In this document: piece by piece, positions 1-7,254 of the stretch
Layout of the letters: every line of letters begins with the position of its first letter
Numbering within the stretch: the first letter of the stretch is position 1
NCBI GenBank assembly: GCA_964353465.1
Contig: CAYGWQ010000052.1
Coordinates: 1-22,737, forward strand
Direction: 5' to 3'
DNA from: JAFNAG01 sp964353465
Lineage (GTDB): Bacteria > Acidobacteriota > UBA6911
Length of the DNA stretch: 22,737 nt
Program-made: the position numbers and the translations under genes
The notes under the pieces: generated by a model
The model's database searches: none
Told to the model about the DNA's origin: nothing
Seen by the model: the letters and a program-made list of their open reading frames with translations, nothing else

Positions 1-227
1 ACCCTCTTTTCCTCCCGAGATTCCTGTTCACCCGCGGCTTTTGCCAGGAATTCCCGGAAGTCGAGCTCTGCGATCTGCTCCTCGGATTGCGGTATGGGAG
101 TTTGGCCGCCGCAGTAAGGACACTGCAGGGCTGTGGTACCGGGAGCGAAATCGAGCTTGGCGCCGCACTGTCCACAGGGAAACTGCTTGTTTTGAGTTAC
201 GGGCGCTTCTATGGAGCTGTTTTCCAT
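1..227 (-). CDS. Zinc-ribbon protein, partial (C-terminus beyond the window)
   Basis: The visible 75 residues start at ATG 227-225 and run off the left edge without a stop. Cys18-x2-Cys21 and Cys36-x2-Cys39 form a four-cysteine zinc ribbon (CGQC...CPYC), followed by a charged segment rich in Glu. The gene begins 19 bases after the stop of the SPFH gene on the same strand, so the two are probably co-transcribed. No clear ribosome binding site lies in the 19-base gap, so translation may be coupled to the upstream gene. Small zinc-ribbon proteins often sit next to SPFH/GYF_2 proteins of this type. The molecular role is unknown, and the rest of the protein could carry other domains. The zinc ribbon is directly visible; the pairing is inference. 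Confidence 0.8.
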   Translation of the reverse strand, partial: MENSSIEAPVTQNKQFPCGQCGAKLDFAPGTTALQCPYCGGQTPIPQSEEQIAELDFREFLAKAAGEQESREEKR

Positions 228-246
228 GTCGAGCTACTGCGCGCGA

Positions 247-1350
247 TCATTCACTGGGAGGCAGGGGCGGAGGAATGCTGGCGAAAATCTGTGCCAGCGC
301 GGGCACCTGCCCCGCCGGTGTCCATTGCGCCATGCCTTGGGTCCATACCAGGGTCTGTGAAGTCAGAGTGCCGGCCGCTGCCTGGGAGGCAAGCGCCTGC
401 AATTCGAAGGGGCCGGTCCGCTGCCCGCCCACGGCGAGGAAATAGGTTGCGGCACTGGGAATCGGGGGCGGGACCGAAGCTGCCGGCGGCTGCTGGCCCG
501 ACATCGCCTGGGCGATGGGTCCGGCCATGGCTACCCCCATCCCCAGGCCTGCGCCCGCGGCGGCCAGGCCTCCGGGATTTTTCGCGGCATCGGGTATTGA
601 GTTGGCGATGTTGAACTGCGTGTAGGCTGCCAGATTGCCTACGATTCCCATGCTTGTGCGCTTATCAAGAGCTTCCTCCACGGCCGGCGGGAGCGATATG
701 TTTTCGACGAGCATCTTTGTCAGTTCTATGCCATAACTGGCAAACTCGGGACCAATGCGCTGTGTCAGGAAGTTGCCGAGCTCGCTGTAGTTGGCCGCCA
801 GGTCCAGCACAGGGATCTTGCTCTCACCCAGGATTTCGGCGAAGCGCGAGACGATCAGATCCCTCAGCTGGTTGACGATCTCTTCCACCTTGAAGTGGCC
901 GTCCGTGCCGACGATCTGGCGGATCAACTCCGCGGGATCCTTGACGCGAACGACATAGGTGCCGAAGGCGCGCAGCCGGATCGGTCCATATTCAGGGTCA
1001 CGCATCATGATGGGATTCATGGTGCCCCACTTGAGATCTGTGAACTGGCGCGTGGAGCAGAAATAGACCTCGGCCATGAACGGACTGTTAAAGCCGTACT
1101 TCCAGCCCTGCAAGGTGGAGAGAACAGGGAGATTTTTCGTTTCCAGGGGGTACATTCCCGGCTGGAAGACATCCGCCAGCTTGCCTTCACTCACGAATAT
1201 GGCAGCCTGGCCCTCGCGCACAGTGAGTTGGGCGCCATGCTTGATCTGGTTATTGTACCTTTCGAAACGATACACCATAGTGTCGTTGCTGGTGTCGATC
1301 CATTGCACGATGTCGATAAACTCGCCGCGAACCTTGTCCCAGAGACCCAT
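247..1350 (-). CDS. SPFH/Band 7 domain protein with C-terminal GYF_2 domain
   Basis: A 367-residue protein. Residues ~20-235 match the SPFH fold of the bacterial YdjI / virion-core-like group (N-terminus MGLWDK, then a region with VREGQAAIFVSEG). A Gly/Ala-rich linker (~254-283) and Pro-rich stretches flank a C-terminal GYF_2 domain (~302-352, with YFLAVGGQRTGPF and a WTQGMAQW motif). There is no signal peptide or obvious membrane helix, so it is probably a cytoplasmic scaffold, perhaps membrane-associated. I chose ATG 1350 because a GAGAGG ribosome binding site precedes it; an in-frame ATG six codons upstream (1368) lacks one. It is the first gene of a pair with the zinc-ribbon protein. SPFH proteins assemble oligomeric scaffolds and GYF-type domains bind proline-rich peptides; the actual partner here is unknown. 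Confidence 0.88.
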   Translation of the reverse strand: MGLWDKVRGEFIDIVQWIDTSNDTMVYRFERYNNQIKHGAQLTVREGQAAIFVSEGKLADVFQPGMYPLETKNLPVLSTLQGWKYGFNSPFMAEVYFCSTRQFTDLKWGTMNPIMMRDPEYGPIRLRAFGTYVVRVKDPAELIRQIVGTDGHFKVEEIVNQLRDLIVSRFAEILGESKIPVLDLAANYSELGNFLTQRIGPEFASYGIELTKMLVENISLPPAVEEALDKRTSMGIVGNLAAYTQFNIANSIPDAAKNPGGLAAAGAGLGMGVAMAGPIAQAMSGQQPPAASVPPPIPSAATYFLAVGGQRTGPFELQALASQAAAGTLTSQTLVWTQGMAQWTPAGQVPALAQIFASIPPPLPPSE

Positions 1351-1410
1351 AGTCCTCTCTCCCTGCATAGTTAGTTTCTGTCGCGAAATTCGCTCCGCCC
1401 CCTAGACCAG

Positions 1411-1460
1411 CCCCGTAGGGGCGGCAAGATAATAGCCCCGGGCGCAAGCCCGGGGTTAGG
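1411..1460 (+). repeat. Left arm of a 50-bp internal inverted repeat
   Basis: Aligns without gaps to the reverse complement of 1551-1600 with 43 of 50 positions identical. It contains hairpin CCCC-gta-GGGG (1411-1421) and a 7-bp stem CCCCGGG/CCCGGGG (1436-1442 with 1449-1455) closed by a cgcaag loop. Four of the seven differences between the arms are two base pairs changed on both sides of the stem, so pairing is kept. Confidence 0.75.
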
Positions 1461-1550
1461 CCGGAAAGCAGCGCGAGCCCTGGAAGGGTGACAGAATAAT
1501 GATATGAACATAGGCCTTTCGCCCCTGCCGGGGCTCCATAAATACAATAT

Positions 1551-1600
1551 CCTATCCGGGGGCTTGCGCCCCCGGCTATTATCTTTCCGCCCCTCCGGGG
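1551..1600 (-). repeat. Right arm of the 50-bp internal inverted repeat
   Basis: Reverse-complement partner of 1411-1460. Its stem is CCGGGGG/CCCCCGG (1556-1562 with 1569-1575) around the same six-base loop, and its short hairpin is CCCC-tcc-GGGG (1590-1600). Together with the left arm it could also fold into one long stem. Confidence 0.75.
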
Positions 1601-1800
1601 ATCGGACCGAACATTCTGCAACCGAATTTCGCGACAGAAACCAGTTAAGTGCCGGTTACCCTTATCTTCGGCAGTGCTGTCTCCTAGAGCATAAGGAACC
1701 TGTTGCCGACAGAGCAAGAATAAAACGAGGGAGTGCCAAGCGCAGGTTCACTATCGTCCATGATAAAATCGCACAGTGCGGGGAGTGGCAGGTAACAAAA

Positions 1801-3588
1801 TCAAATCTGCAGGCCGACGGAACGCATCAGCTCGAGTGCATTGCTCTTGCGCACGATCCCCGGGCGCAGGCGGTAGTCGAATGCCAGCCTGCCGTTATCG
1901 ATGAAATCCTCGAAGTGAACATTCTCGGCGCGCGGAGCGAGAACTTCGGCAATGTGGGCCAGAGCAAGATCATGCGTGGTCAGCAATCCTATGGCACCGC
2001 GGCGTGCCAGATCCTTGACCAGGGCTTCCGCGCCGATACTGCGATCATGTGAATTGGTGCCATGCAGCAACTCATCCAGAAGAAAGAGAAGCGGCACGGT
2101 CCCCATCGTAAGGTTGACGAGTTGCCGGAGACGCATGATCTCGGCGTAGAACCGGGAGGTCCCTTCCTGCAGCGAATCCCTCCTTTGAATCGATGCCCCG
2201 ATGGCGAGAGGGGAGATCCTGAGTTGCCGAGCGCACACTGGGGCGCCGGCCAACGCCAGAACGGCGTTGATCCCGATAGTGCGCAGCAAAGTGCTCTTGC
2301 CCGACATGTTGGATCCGCTGACTACCAGGACGCGCAGATCCCGGCAGAGCCTGATATTGTTCCTGATGCAGCTGCGCTCCGGCAGGAGCGGATGCCCCAA
2401 GTCTTCCCCCGAGAAGCATGGTCCCTCCAGTTCTATTTCGGGGAAGGGATCGCGGGGGTGCTCATACGAATAGGCGGACAGGGAACAGAGCGCTTCCATC
2501 TCACCGACCACCTCGAGCCAGCGTGCTACAGCTGGACCCGATTTTCTGCGCCAGGCTTCGATAGCGAATGCCATCTGCAGATCCCAGAGGAGCAGCGCAG
2601 CCAGCGGCCAATATAACTGCCGGCGCATGGTGATGAGACGATTCAGCCGGGCGATCTGCCGTGAGGGCGGCAGTCCATCCACATCGAGTGCCTGACGCAG
2701 CTCAACAAGCCGGGGCGCGGCAAAACGCTCTCCTTCCAGGATCCCGAGAATCTCCGCAAAGAGCCCCAGATCCTGCCCCGGACGCTCGACGGCTTCGATC
2801 ACTCGACGGATGCTGCGGCGAGTGGAGAGGACCAGAATTCCTTCTGCCAGCGCCAGCAGGTAGAAAACCACCTGTCCTTTATCCAGCATGAGCCAAGCTA
2901 CCAGGGAGATCATCGTGGCAGTAGCCAGAACGGGTGCTGCCACCCGTAGCGACTGCGAATGAAGCAAGGGCGGCGCCGTGCCCCAGGATACCAGGGCGTC
3001 CGGATTTACTCCCGCGAGCGCGTGGTTGCCGGCGACCGAGAGATTCTCGCGCAAATCGAGCTTCCCGCGTAATTCCCCGATGGCTTCCTGCCGCGCGCGG
3101 ACTCCATCAGGCTCGGCAGGGTTCGTCAGCCAGGAGGCGAGGATTGCTTCGCCGGCTCGGGTCCGTGCTGTGCAGAGCAGTTCAAAAAGAGAGCCTTTGC
3201 CGAAAATGTCGAGATCCTCGGCATACACATGAGACTTGTCGATAAAACGAAGTCCGGATTCGCCGCTTCCCGCCCAGCGGTCGTCGATGCGGGCGATGCC
3301 CCGGTCATAGTAGGCCGCCGCCCGATCCAATCGCCTTCGTGCCTGCCGGACACGCTCGTGCAAAATGAGCAAGGATAGAAAAGCCAACGAGGGGAGCATC
3401 AGCCACCAGGGCGAAATGCGCCCCGACCGCAACGAAAGCCAGGCAATGCCTGCGGCTGAAATGATAACCAGCAGGCGGAGTACCGCAATCCTCAAGTCAT
3501 ACTGCTCCTGGCGAGCCGCTGCCTGGGTCCGCATTTCGCGGCGATGCGCATATTCTTCGCGTGGATCATCCCTTGAGGGTATCGGCAT
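1801..3588 (-). CDS. Membrane-anchored MutS domain V (MutS-like ATPase) protein
   Basis: 595 residues. The C-terminal ABC-type ATPase of MutS is clear: Walker A GSNMSGKST (425-433), a DSLQEGTSRFYAE segment (471-483), Walker B LLFLLDE (500-506) followed by LLHGTNSHDR, and the H-loop TTHD (537-540). The mismatch-recognition and connector domains of true MutS are absent. Instead the N-terminal half has hydrophobic segments at ~34-52, 61-77, 216-234 and 240-254, with a possible fifth at 325-343, which predicts an inner-membrane protein. Bacterial homologues of about 600 residues are usually annotated only as MutS-related ATPases; their role is not established. The start is the only reasonable ATG; an open frame continues upstream but overlaps the siroheme gene. 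No strong ribosome binding site is visible. It lies 50 bp downstream of the siroheme gene, possibly in one operon. Confidence 0.88.
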   Translation of the reverse strand: MPIPSRDDPREEYAHRREMRTQAAARQEQYDLRIAVLRLLVIISAAGIAWLSLRSGRISPWWLMLPSLAFLSLLILHERVRQARRRLDRAAAYYDRGIARIDDRWAGSGESGLRFIDKSHVYAEDLDIFGKGSLFELLCTARTRAGEAILASWLTNPAEPDGVRARQEAIGELRGKLDLRENLSVAGNHALAGVNPDALVSWGTAPPLLHSQSLRVAAPVLATATMISLVAWLMLDKGQVVFYLLALAEGILVLSTRRSIRRVIEAVERPGQDLGLFAEILGILEGERFAAPRLVELRQALDVDGLPPSRQIARLNRLITMRRQLYWPLAALLLWDLQMAFAIEAWRRKSGPAVARWLEVVGEMEALCSLSAYSYEHPRDPFPEIELEGPCFSGEDLGHPLLPERSCIRNNIRLCRDLRVLVVSGSNMSGKSTLLRTIGINAVLALAGAPVCARQLRISPLAIGASIQRRDSLQEGTSRFYAEIMRLRQLVNLTMGTVPLLFLLDELLHGTNSHDRSIGAEALVKDLARRGAIGLLTTHDLALAHIAEVLAPRAENVHFEDFIDNGRLAFDYRLRPGIVRKSNALELMRSVGLQI

Positions 3589-3638
3589 AGGAAACCAGTG
3601 TATCTGTTTTGTGACTGCAATGCGCTCGAAAGCGGCAC

Positions 3639-4277
3639 TTACTCGGGCGTCTTGCAGCGCCCAAGCCATTCGAGCCAATCTGCCACTGTACGGCCCTGCG
3701 GAAGGGCTGCCGAAGGGCCGGAACGGGAACCCTCTGCGAACAACCGGTAGAGCTGGGCCCTGACGGCCGCGTCCTTCACCTCGCTGCGAACGGCGGCACG
3801 AAACTGCCCGGCAGCCTCGATCCAATGACCCATTCCGCCCGCAACTTCGCCGATTCGATCCCGAACCGCAGCCGCCATGAAGGGTGCCTTGCCGCCGGTA
3901 CTTATTGCGATCGCCAGCGGGCCTTCGCGCCAGGTTGCTCCGAAAATAGCCGTGCAAAGTTCGGGGGCATCCACTACATTGACGGGGATGCCGAGTTTCT
4001 GAGCTTCCGTCGACACAGCCCGATTGACAACCTCATGGTGTGTGGCGGCGATAACCAGCTGAAATCCTGCGCAATCCCCGTGCGTGAATTCCCGGGCATG
4101 CCAAGTCAGCAGGCCGCGATCCGCCGCAGTCCGGATGCGAGCGTCAATTTCCGGCGCAACGACCGTCAGAGCGCAAGAGGACGCAAGGAGCAGTTCGACC
4201 TTGCGCGCGGCCACAGTACCTCCGCCGACAATCAGGCAGCGGAGTTGGTGTGTCTTGATGAATAGAGGCAGGTACAT
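3639..4277 (-). CDS. Precorrin-2 dehydrogenase / sirohydrochlorin ferrochelatase family protein (CysG N-terminal-like)
   Basis: 212 residues matching the NAD-dependent siroheme enzyme family (Met8p, SirC, N-terminal half of CysG). It oxidises precorrin-2 to sirohydrochlorin and in some members also inserts iron, giving siroheme for sulfite or nitrite reductase. Visible motifs: nucleotide-binding GGGTVAARK (18-26), VIAATHHEVVN (75-85), VNVVDAPELC (99-108, containing the conserved Asp103), and ISTGGKAPFMA (125-135). The length fits the stand-alone dehydrogenase; there is no uroporphyrinogen methyltransferase domain. Whether chelatase activity is present cannot be told from sequence. The start ATG 4277 sits right before the beta strand that leads into the Rossmann fold. 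The ribosome binding site is weak. The MutS-like gene follows 50 bp downstream on the same strand. Confidence 0.9.
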   Translation of the reverse strand: MYLPLFIKTHQLRCLIVGGGTVAARKVELLLASSCALTVVAPEIDARIRTAADRGLLTWHAREFTHGDCAGFQLVIAATHHEVVNRAVSTEAQKLGIPVNVVDAPELCTAIFGATWREGPLAIAISTGGKAPFMAAAVRDRIGEVAGGMGHWIEAAGQFRAAVRSEVKDAAVRAQLYRLFAEGSRSGPSAALPQGRTVADWLEWLGRCKTPE

Positions 4278-4656
4278 AGCGGCTCTGCATGTTACCGGGG
4301 CGATCGTATCCTAAATGCTTCCACCTGCCAAGCAGGACTTTTGCGGCCTTCTCTTCGGACCTTCAGAGGCCCTCGGCACAGATCCGGCCCGCTTGGACGT
4401 GCTCTCCCCAATCTCAAGATGCTCTGCGATCCAACTTGTATGAATCATGGGGACCAGGTATAGCTTGCTGACTTCGAATGAGATCCACGATGACGGCCTT
4501 CTGCTTCATTTGCTTGACTTGCCACGCTTTATGCCTCACGATGAGGGGCAGGGGAACTTCGTCTTTGCCGGACGTAGCTCTCTGACGCGATCCGGCCGGG
4601 AGGCAAACCGCTGCCCGCCCGCCGATCATTCGCAAAAACCAATTATTGAGGAATAA
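4278..4656. other. 379-bp divergent intergenic region, no convincing gene
   Basis: This region separates the divergent siroheme-pathway and RRM genes, so it must hold both promoters. A TTGACT hexamer at 4514-4519 could be a -35 element for the RRM gene, but no good -10 follows at 16-18 bp. A GAGGA ribosome binding site lies just before the RRM start at 4657. A 69-codon plus-strand frame at 4447-4656 ends directly before the RRM start; it lacks a ribosome binding site and recognisable similarity, so I do not call it. Confidence 0.5.
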
Positions 4657-5178
4657 ATGTCCGCTCGTTTGTTTGTTGGAAACCTTCCTTACGATGTAAC
4701 CGAGGCTGAGCTGAGGGAACTGTTCTCGCCAGTGGGACCCTTGTCATACGTTTTTCTCCCGGTGGATCGGGAGACCGGCAAAAGACGAGGCTTTGCCTTC
4801 GTTGAATTCGGTGATGAGAGCCATGCAGCCGAAGCCCTGCGCCGATTCAACGATCAGCAATTCAAGGGCAGGCCACTGGCCTTGAGCGAGGCTCGTGCCA
4901 AGGATGCGCGACCCTACGGGCCGCCGGTGCGGCCACGGGCGCCTCGGCTACCGGATTCCTACGAGCCGCCGTCTTCCTTAGGAGACTCCATCCCGCGGCG
5001 GGAGCGCCGGGGACGTGACGACGCCAAGCGCCATGCGAAGCCCGGAAGCCGCAACGCGCGCTCCGAAGGAGCGGGAAAGAAAGGGCCGCGGCGTGAGCGC
5101 GCTGGGGGGCGTGTCTTCGGCCTGGATGTCGATGATGTGGACGAGCTCGAAGAATCTTATGACGAGGTTGAAGAATAA
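4657..5178 (+). CDS. RRM-domain RNA-binding protein with basic linker and acidic tail
   Basis: 173 residues. The first ~80 form one RNA recognition motif: RNP2 LFVGNL (5-10) and RNP1 KRRGFAFVEF (43-52), with the aromatic RNA-contacting residues present. Single-RRM proteins of this kind occur in cyanobacteria, proteobacteria and Acidobacteriota and are thought to bind RNA, in some cases under cold or stress conditions. Unlike the shortest members, this one has a long low-complexity Arg/Lys/Pro-rich region (~85-150), then a markedly acidic C-terminus (DVDDVDELEESYDEVEE). The start ATG is preceded by GAGGA at suitable spacing. The gene ends 35 bp before the convergent decarboxylase gene. Target RNAs are unknown. 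Confidence 0.9.
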   Translation: MSARLFVGNLPYDVTEAELRELFSPVGPLSYVFLPVDRETGKRRGFAFVEFGDESHAAEALRRFNDQQFKGRPLALSEARAKDARPYGPPVRPRAPRLPDSYEPPSSLGDSIPRRERRGRDDAKRHAKPGSRNARSEGAGKKGPRRERAGGRVFGLDVDDVDELEESYDEVEE

Positions 5179-5213
5179 CCTCCCCGGTTGACGTGCGCTG
5201 CCCGTACCGGAAG

Positions 5214-6650
5214 CTACAGCCCCTGCAACGCAGCACGGATATCCGCCACGGCTGCCTGTATCCGGTCCAGATGGGTGCGGAAAGATAGAACGCAAATCCG
5301 GAGGACGAACCTGCCGCCGAGCGAAGTTGCTGTAAGAAAAACCCGCTGCCTCGCATTGACTCTGTCCAGCAGGCGACGGTTCAGTTCGTTCAACTCCGCG
5401 AGACCGAGGCCGGCACGCACAAGACGGAATGCGACCAGGGACAGCTGAGGCGCAGCGACAATCTCCATGCCGGGAATCTGCCGCAGTTCCTCGGTCACCC
5501 ACACAGCAAGATCCAGCTTCTCATCGAGGCTCCGGCGGAACGCCCCTGATCCGTGCAGCTTGAACGGCAGCCAGACTCTCAGGCCGCGAAAATCCCTCGA
5601 CAGCTCCGGGGAATAAAGGCAGAAGTCCACCAGGTCCGGATTCTCCTGCATCGGCGGCATATAGTCGGCGTTTACGGTATGAGCGCGACGCAACGCCGCG
5701 CCGTCGCGCACCAGTAGCGATCCCGTCCCATAGGGCAGAAACAAGGCTTTGTGCGGATCGAGTGTGACGGAATCGGCTCTCTCCATGCCGCGCATTGCCT
5801 TCCGTCCCCGGCCGGTCAGCATGAAAAAGCCGCCGTAGGCAGCGTCGACATGCATCCAGAGCCGTTCCTCCCGCGCCACATCCGCGAGCGCTTCGAGATC
5901 ATCGACGGCGCCCGTGTTTGTGGTGCCTGCACTGGCGACGAGGAAAAAAGGCGAACGGCCCTGCCTCCTGTCTGCCTTGATGCTCGCGCGCAGTGCATCC
6001 AGCCTGATGCGAAATTGGCCGTCTACGGGGATTTCCACCACGTTCTCTTCCGCGAAGCCCGCCAGCAGAGCGGCTTTTACCATCGAGTGATGGACCTGAT
6101 CGGAAGCGTATAGGATCCCGGAAAGGAAATCCTTGGGCAGGCGCTCGCGGCGGGCCGTTACCAGGGCCGTGAAATTAGCCATCGATCCGCCGGTAGTCAG
6201 TATGCCCCGCGCCGAGTGGGGATAGCCGATCATGTCCGCAAACCAGCGCAGGACGTTGGCCTCCAGTTGTGCCAGTGCCGGGGCTGCAGCCCAGACGCCC
6301 ACATAGCGGTTGACAGAGTCCGCGATCAAATCCGCCACAGCCGCATGGAACAGGCCTCCTCCAGGAATGTAGGCAAGGTAGCCCGGCGATGCCGTATTGT
6401 AGGTCTTGGGAACGAGCCGGTTGAACAGCAGATCCAGAAGCTCCGCGAATGAGGTGCCGTGTTCCGGCATGCCCTCCACCATCGATCGGGCCAACTGTTC
6501 CCCGCCGGTGACGTCGGATACCGGCTGCGCCGGCAGCGATTCGATATGCTGAACGATCCTGTCCATAGCCTGGTCGATCAGCGCCCGCATGTCTTCTGAG
6601 GAAAGCTCGAGTTCTCGGATGTCCCGTTTTCCTGGATTGTCACATGCCAT
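5214..6650 (-). CDS. Group II pyridoxal-phosphate-dependent decarboxylase
   Basis: 478 residues, full length for the aromatic-L-amino-acid / glutamate decarboxylase family. Visible active-site features: TTGGSMANF (152-160, phosphate contact), SDQVHHS (183-189, His stacking on the cofactor ring), ASAGTTNTGAVDDL (239-252), HVDAAYGG (267-274, Asp269 for the pyridine nitrogen) and DPHKALFLPYGTG (298-310) with Lys301 as the Schiff-base lysine. It should decarboxylate an L-amino acid to an amine, but the substrate (aromatic amino acid, glutamate, diaminobutyrate or other) cannot be read from the motifs. The start ATG 6650 gives the usual N-terminal length. It is a single-gene unit, convergent with the RRM gene. 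A TATACT -10-like hexamer lies upstream at 6696-6691 (minus strand), without a good -35. Confidence 0.9.
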   Translation of the reverse strand: MACDNPGKRDIRELELSSEDMRALIDQAMDRIVQHIESLPAQPVSDVTGGEQLARSMVEGMPEHGTSFAELLDLLFNRLVPKTYNTASPGYLAYIPGGGLFHAAVADLIADSVNRYVGVWAAAPALAQLEANVLRWFADMIGYPHSARGILTTGGSMANFTALVTARRERLPKDFLSGILYASDQVHHSMVKAALLAGFAEENVVEIPVDGQFRIRLDALRASIKADRRQGRSPFFLVASAGTTNTGAVDDLEALADVAREERLWMHVDAAYGGFFMLTGRGRKAMRGMERADSVTLDPHKALFLPYGTGSLLVRDGAALRRAHTVNADYMPPMQENPDLVDFCLYSPELSRDFRGLRVWLPFKLHGSGAFRRSLDEKLDLAVWVTEELRQIPGMEIVAAPQLSLVAFRLVRAGLGLAELNELNRRLLDRVNARQRVFLTATSLGGRFVLRICVLSFRTHLDRIQAAVADIRAALQGL

Positions 6651-7014
6651 GGAAATACCCCATCTACCTGTACGTTTATTTCGGAAAGATAGTATAAACC
6701 CCGCCCTGGCCCGAATGATTCATGAACTTATAGGACATTCTATCCAGGGCGCGCAGGGGGAAGGCACGTGGGGTGGCAGGAAAATCGCCGGATTCAGGAG
6801 AGAGCGGGACAGTCGGGGGATTGTTGGGGAGAAAGGGGGGCCTTGCAGCCGGGGCGGCAATTCGCCGCCTGTCCCGATCCCCGGGGCGGCGGGCGGGATT
6901 CAAAGGGACCGCGGGGCTGGCAGGGAGCGCTCTGGAGATGGCGCAGGATGCGGTCCACAATCCGGGATTGTGCAATGATGGAGACCATATTTCCGGCAAC
7001 CGCAAGACGCTGCG
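6651..7014. other. 364-bp intergenic region between the decarboxylase and hicA
   Basis: Both neighbours are on the minus strand, so this holds the 3' end of hicBA and the promoter of the decarboxylase. Visible items: TATACT (minus, 6696-6691) as a possible -10; a TTCATGAA palindrome near 6719-6726 at about the -35 position; a GC hairpin GGCGGC/GCCGCC (6853-6869); and the hairpin listed separately at 6956-6972. Frames on both strands here are short, G- or P-rich, and show no recognisable protein. Confidence 0.45.
6956..6972. terminator. Perfect 7-bp hairpin downstream of hicBA (possible terminator)
   Basis: CACAATC-cgg-GATTGTG, a perfect stem with a three-base loop, about 43 bases past the hicA stop. 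No T-run follows in either direction, so intrinsic termination is doubtful; it could protect the mRNA 3' end. Confidence 0.25.
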
Positions 7015-7254
7015 TTAGGCCTCTTCGTAGGCTTTTAGGAATTCCTGGCGAGGGATGCCGGCTTGAGTGACGATGGTTCTGAGGGTGGAGCTCTTTATGG
7101 TTTTGTGATTCGGCATGGTCAGCGGTGTTTGAGTACCATCAGGGTTCTGCCGAGCCATCGCGATGTGATTTTCTTCGCGGATCAGACGGAAGCCAAGCGC
7201 TTCAAATGCCCTGACGACCCTTTCTTTGGGGGCGTCAACCGGGAACTTTGGCAT
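7015..7254 (-). CDS. hicA: HicA-family mRNA interferase toxin
   Basis: 79 residues with the double-stranded-RNA-binding-like HicA fold: an N-terminal helix (ERVVRAFEALGFRLIREENH), the catalytic-type His30 in ENHIAMAR, and a C-terminal PNHKTIKSSTLRTIVTQAG segment typical of the family, where the toxin usually has GSHxx...PxHxxxxxGTLRxI. HicA cleaves mRNA to halt translation unless bound by HicB. The ATG overlaps the stop of the upstream hicB by one base (TAATG), giving tight translational coupling and an antitoxin-first order. Length is normal for the family. No feature suggests inactivation. It is downstream of hicB and has its own terminator-like hairpin further on. Confidence 0.92.
   Translation of the reverse strand: MPKFPVDAPKERVVRAFEALGFRLIREENHIAMARQNPDGTQTPLTMPNHKTIKSSTLRTIVTQAGIPRQEFLKAYEEA

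Larger units (their letters stand above)
1374..1642. mobile_element. Candidate MITE-like structured inverted-repeat element
   Basis: Perfect 19-bp terminal inverted repeats: GTTTCTGTCGCGAAATTCG at 1374-1392 and its reverse complement at 1623-1641. AGTTA occurs immediately outside the left end (1369-1373) and again at 1643-1647, like a 5-bp target-site duplication if the right end is at 1642. The interior is a series of GC-rich hairpins: 1410-1422, 1436-1455, 1478-1488, 1521-1534, 1556-1575 and 1590-1600. No coding frame inside is convincing, so the element would be non-autonomous. It begins 23 bp upstream of the SPFH start codon and fills most of the 450-bp gap between that gene and the MutS-like gene, so it may supply or alter the SPFH promoter. 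Alternatively it is a REP/BIME-type palindromic repeat rather than a transposed unit. A second copy cannot be checked here. Confidence 0.6.

Noticed and set aside
1351..1368. Alternative SPFH start at ATG 1368
   Set aside because: No ribosome binding site before it, while GAGAGG sits just before ATG 1350 and the family N-terminus is MGLWDK-like.
3589..3957. In-frame N-terminal extension of the MutS-like protein by 123 residues
   Set aside because: It overlaps the siroheme-pathway gene in another frame, is rich in Arg and Gly, and the membrane-protein start at ATG 3588 is more sensible.
4447..4656. 69-codon plus-strand open frame before the RRM gene
   Set aside because: No ribosome binding site, no recognisable similarity, and it covers what should be the RRM promoter and leader.
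6853..6869. GC hairpin GGCGGC/GCCGCC in the decarboxylase-hicA gap
   Set aside because: Only six pairs in a very GC-rich stretch, no T-run, and placed far from any gene end.
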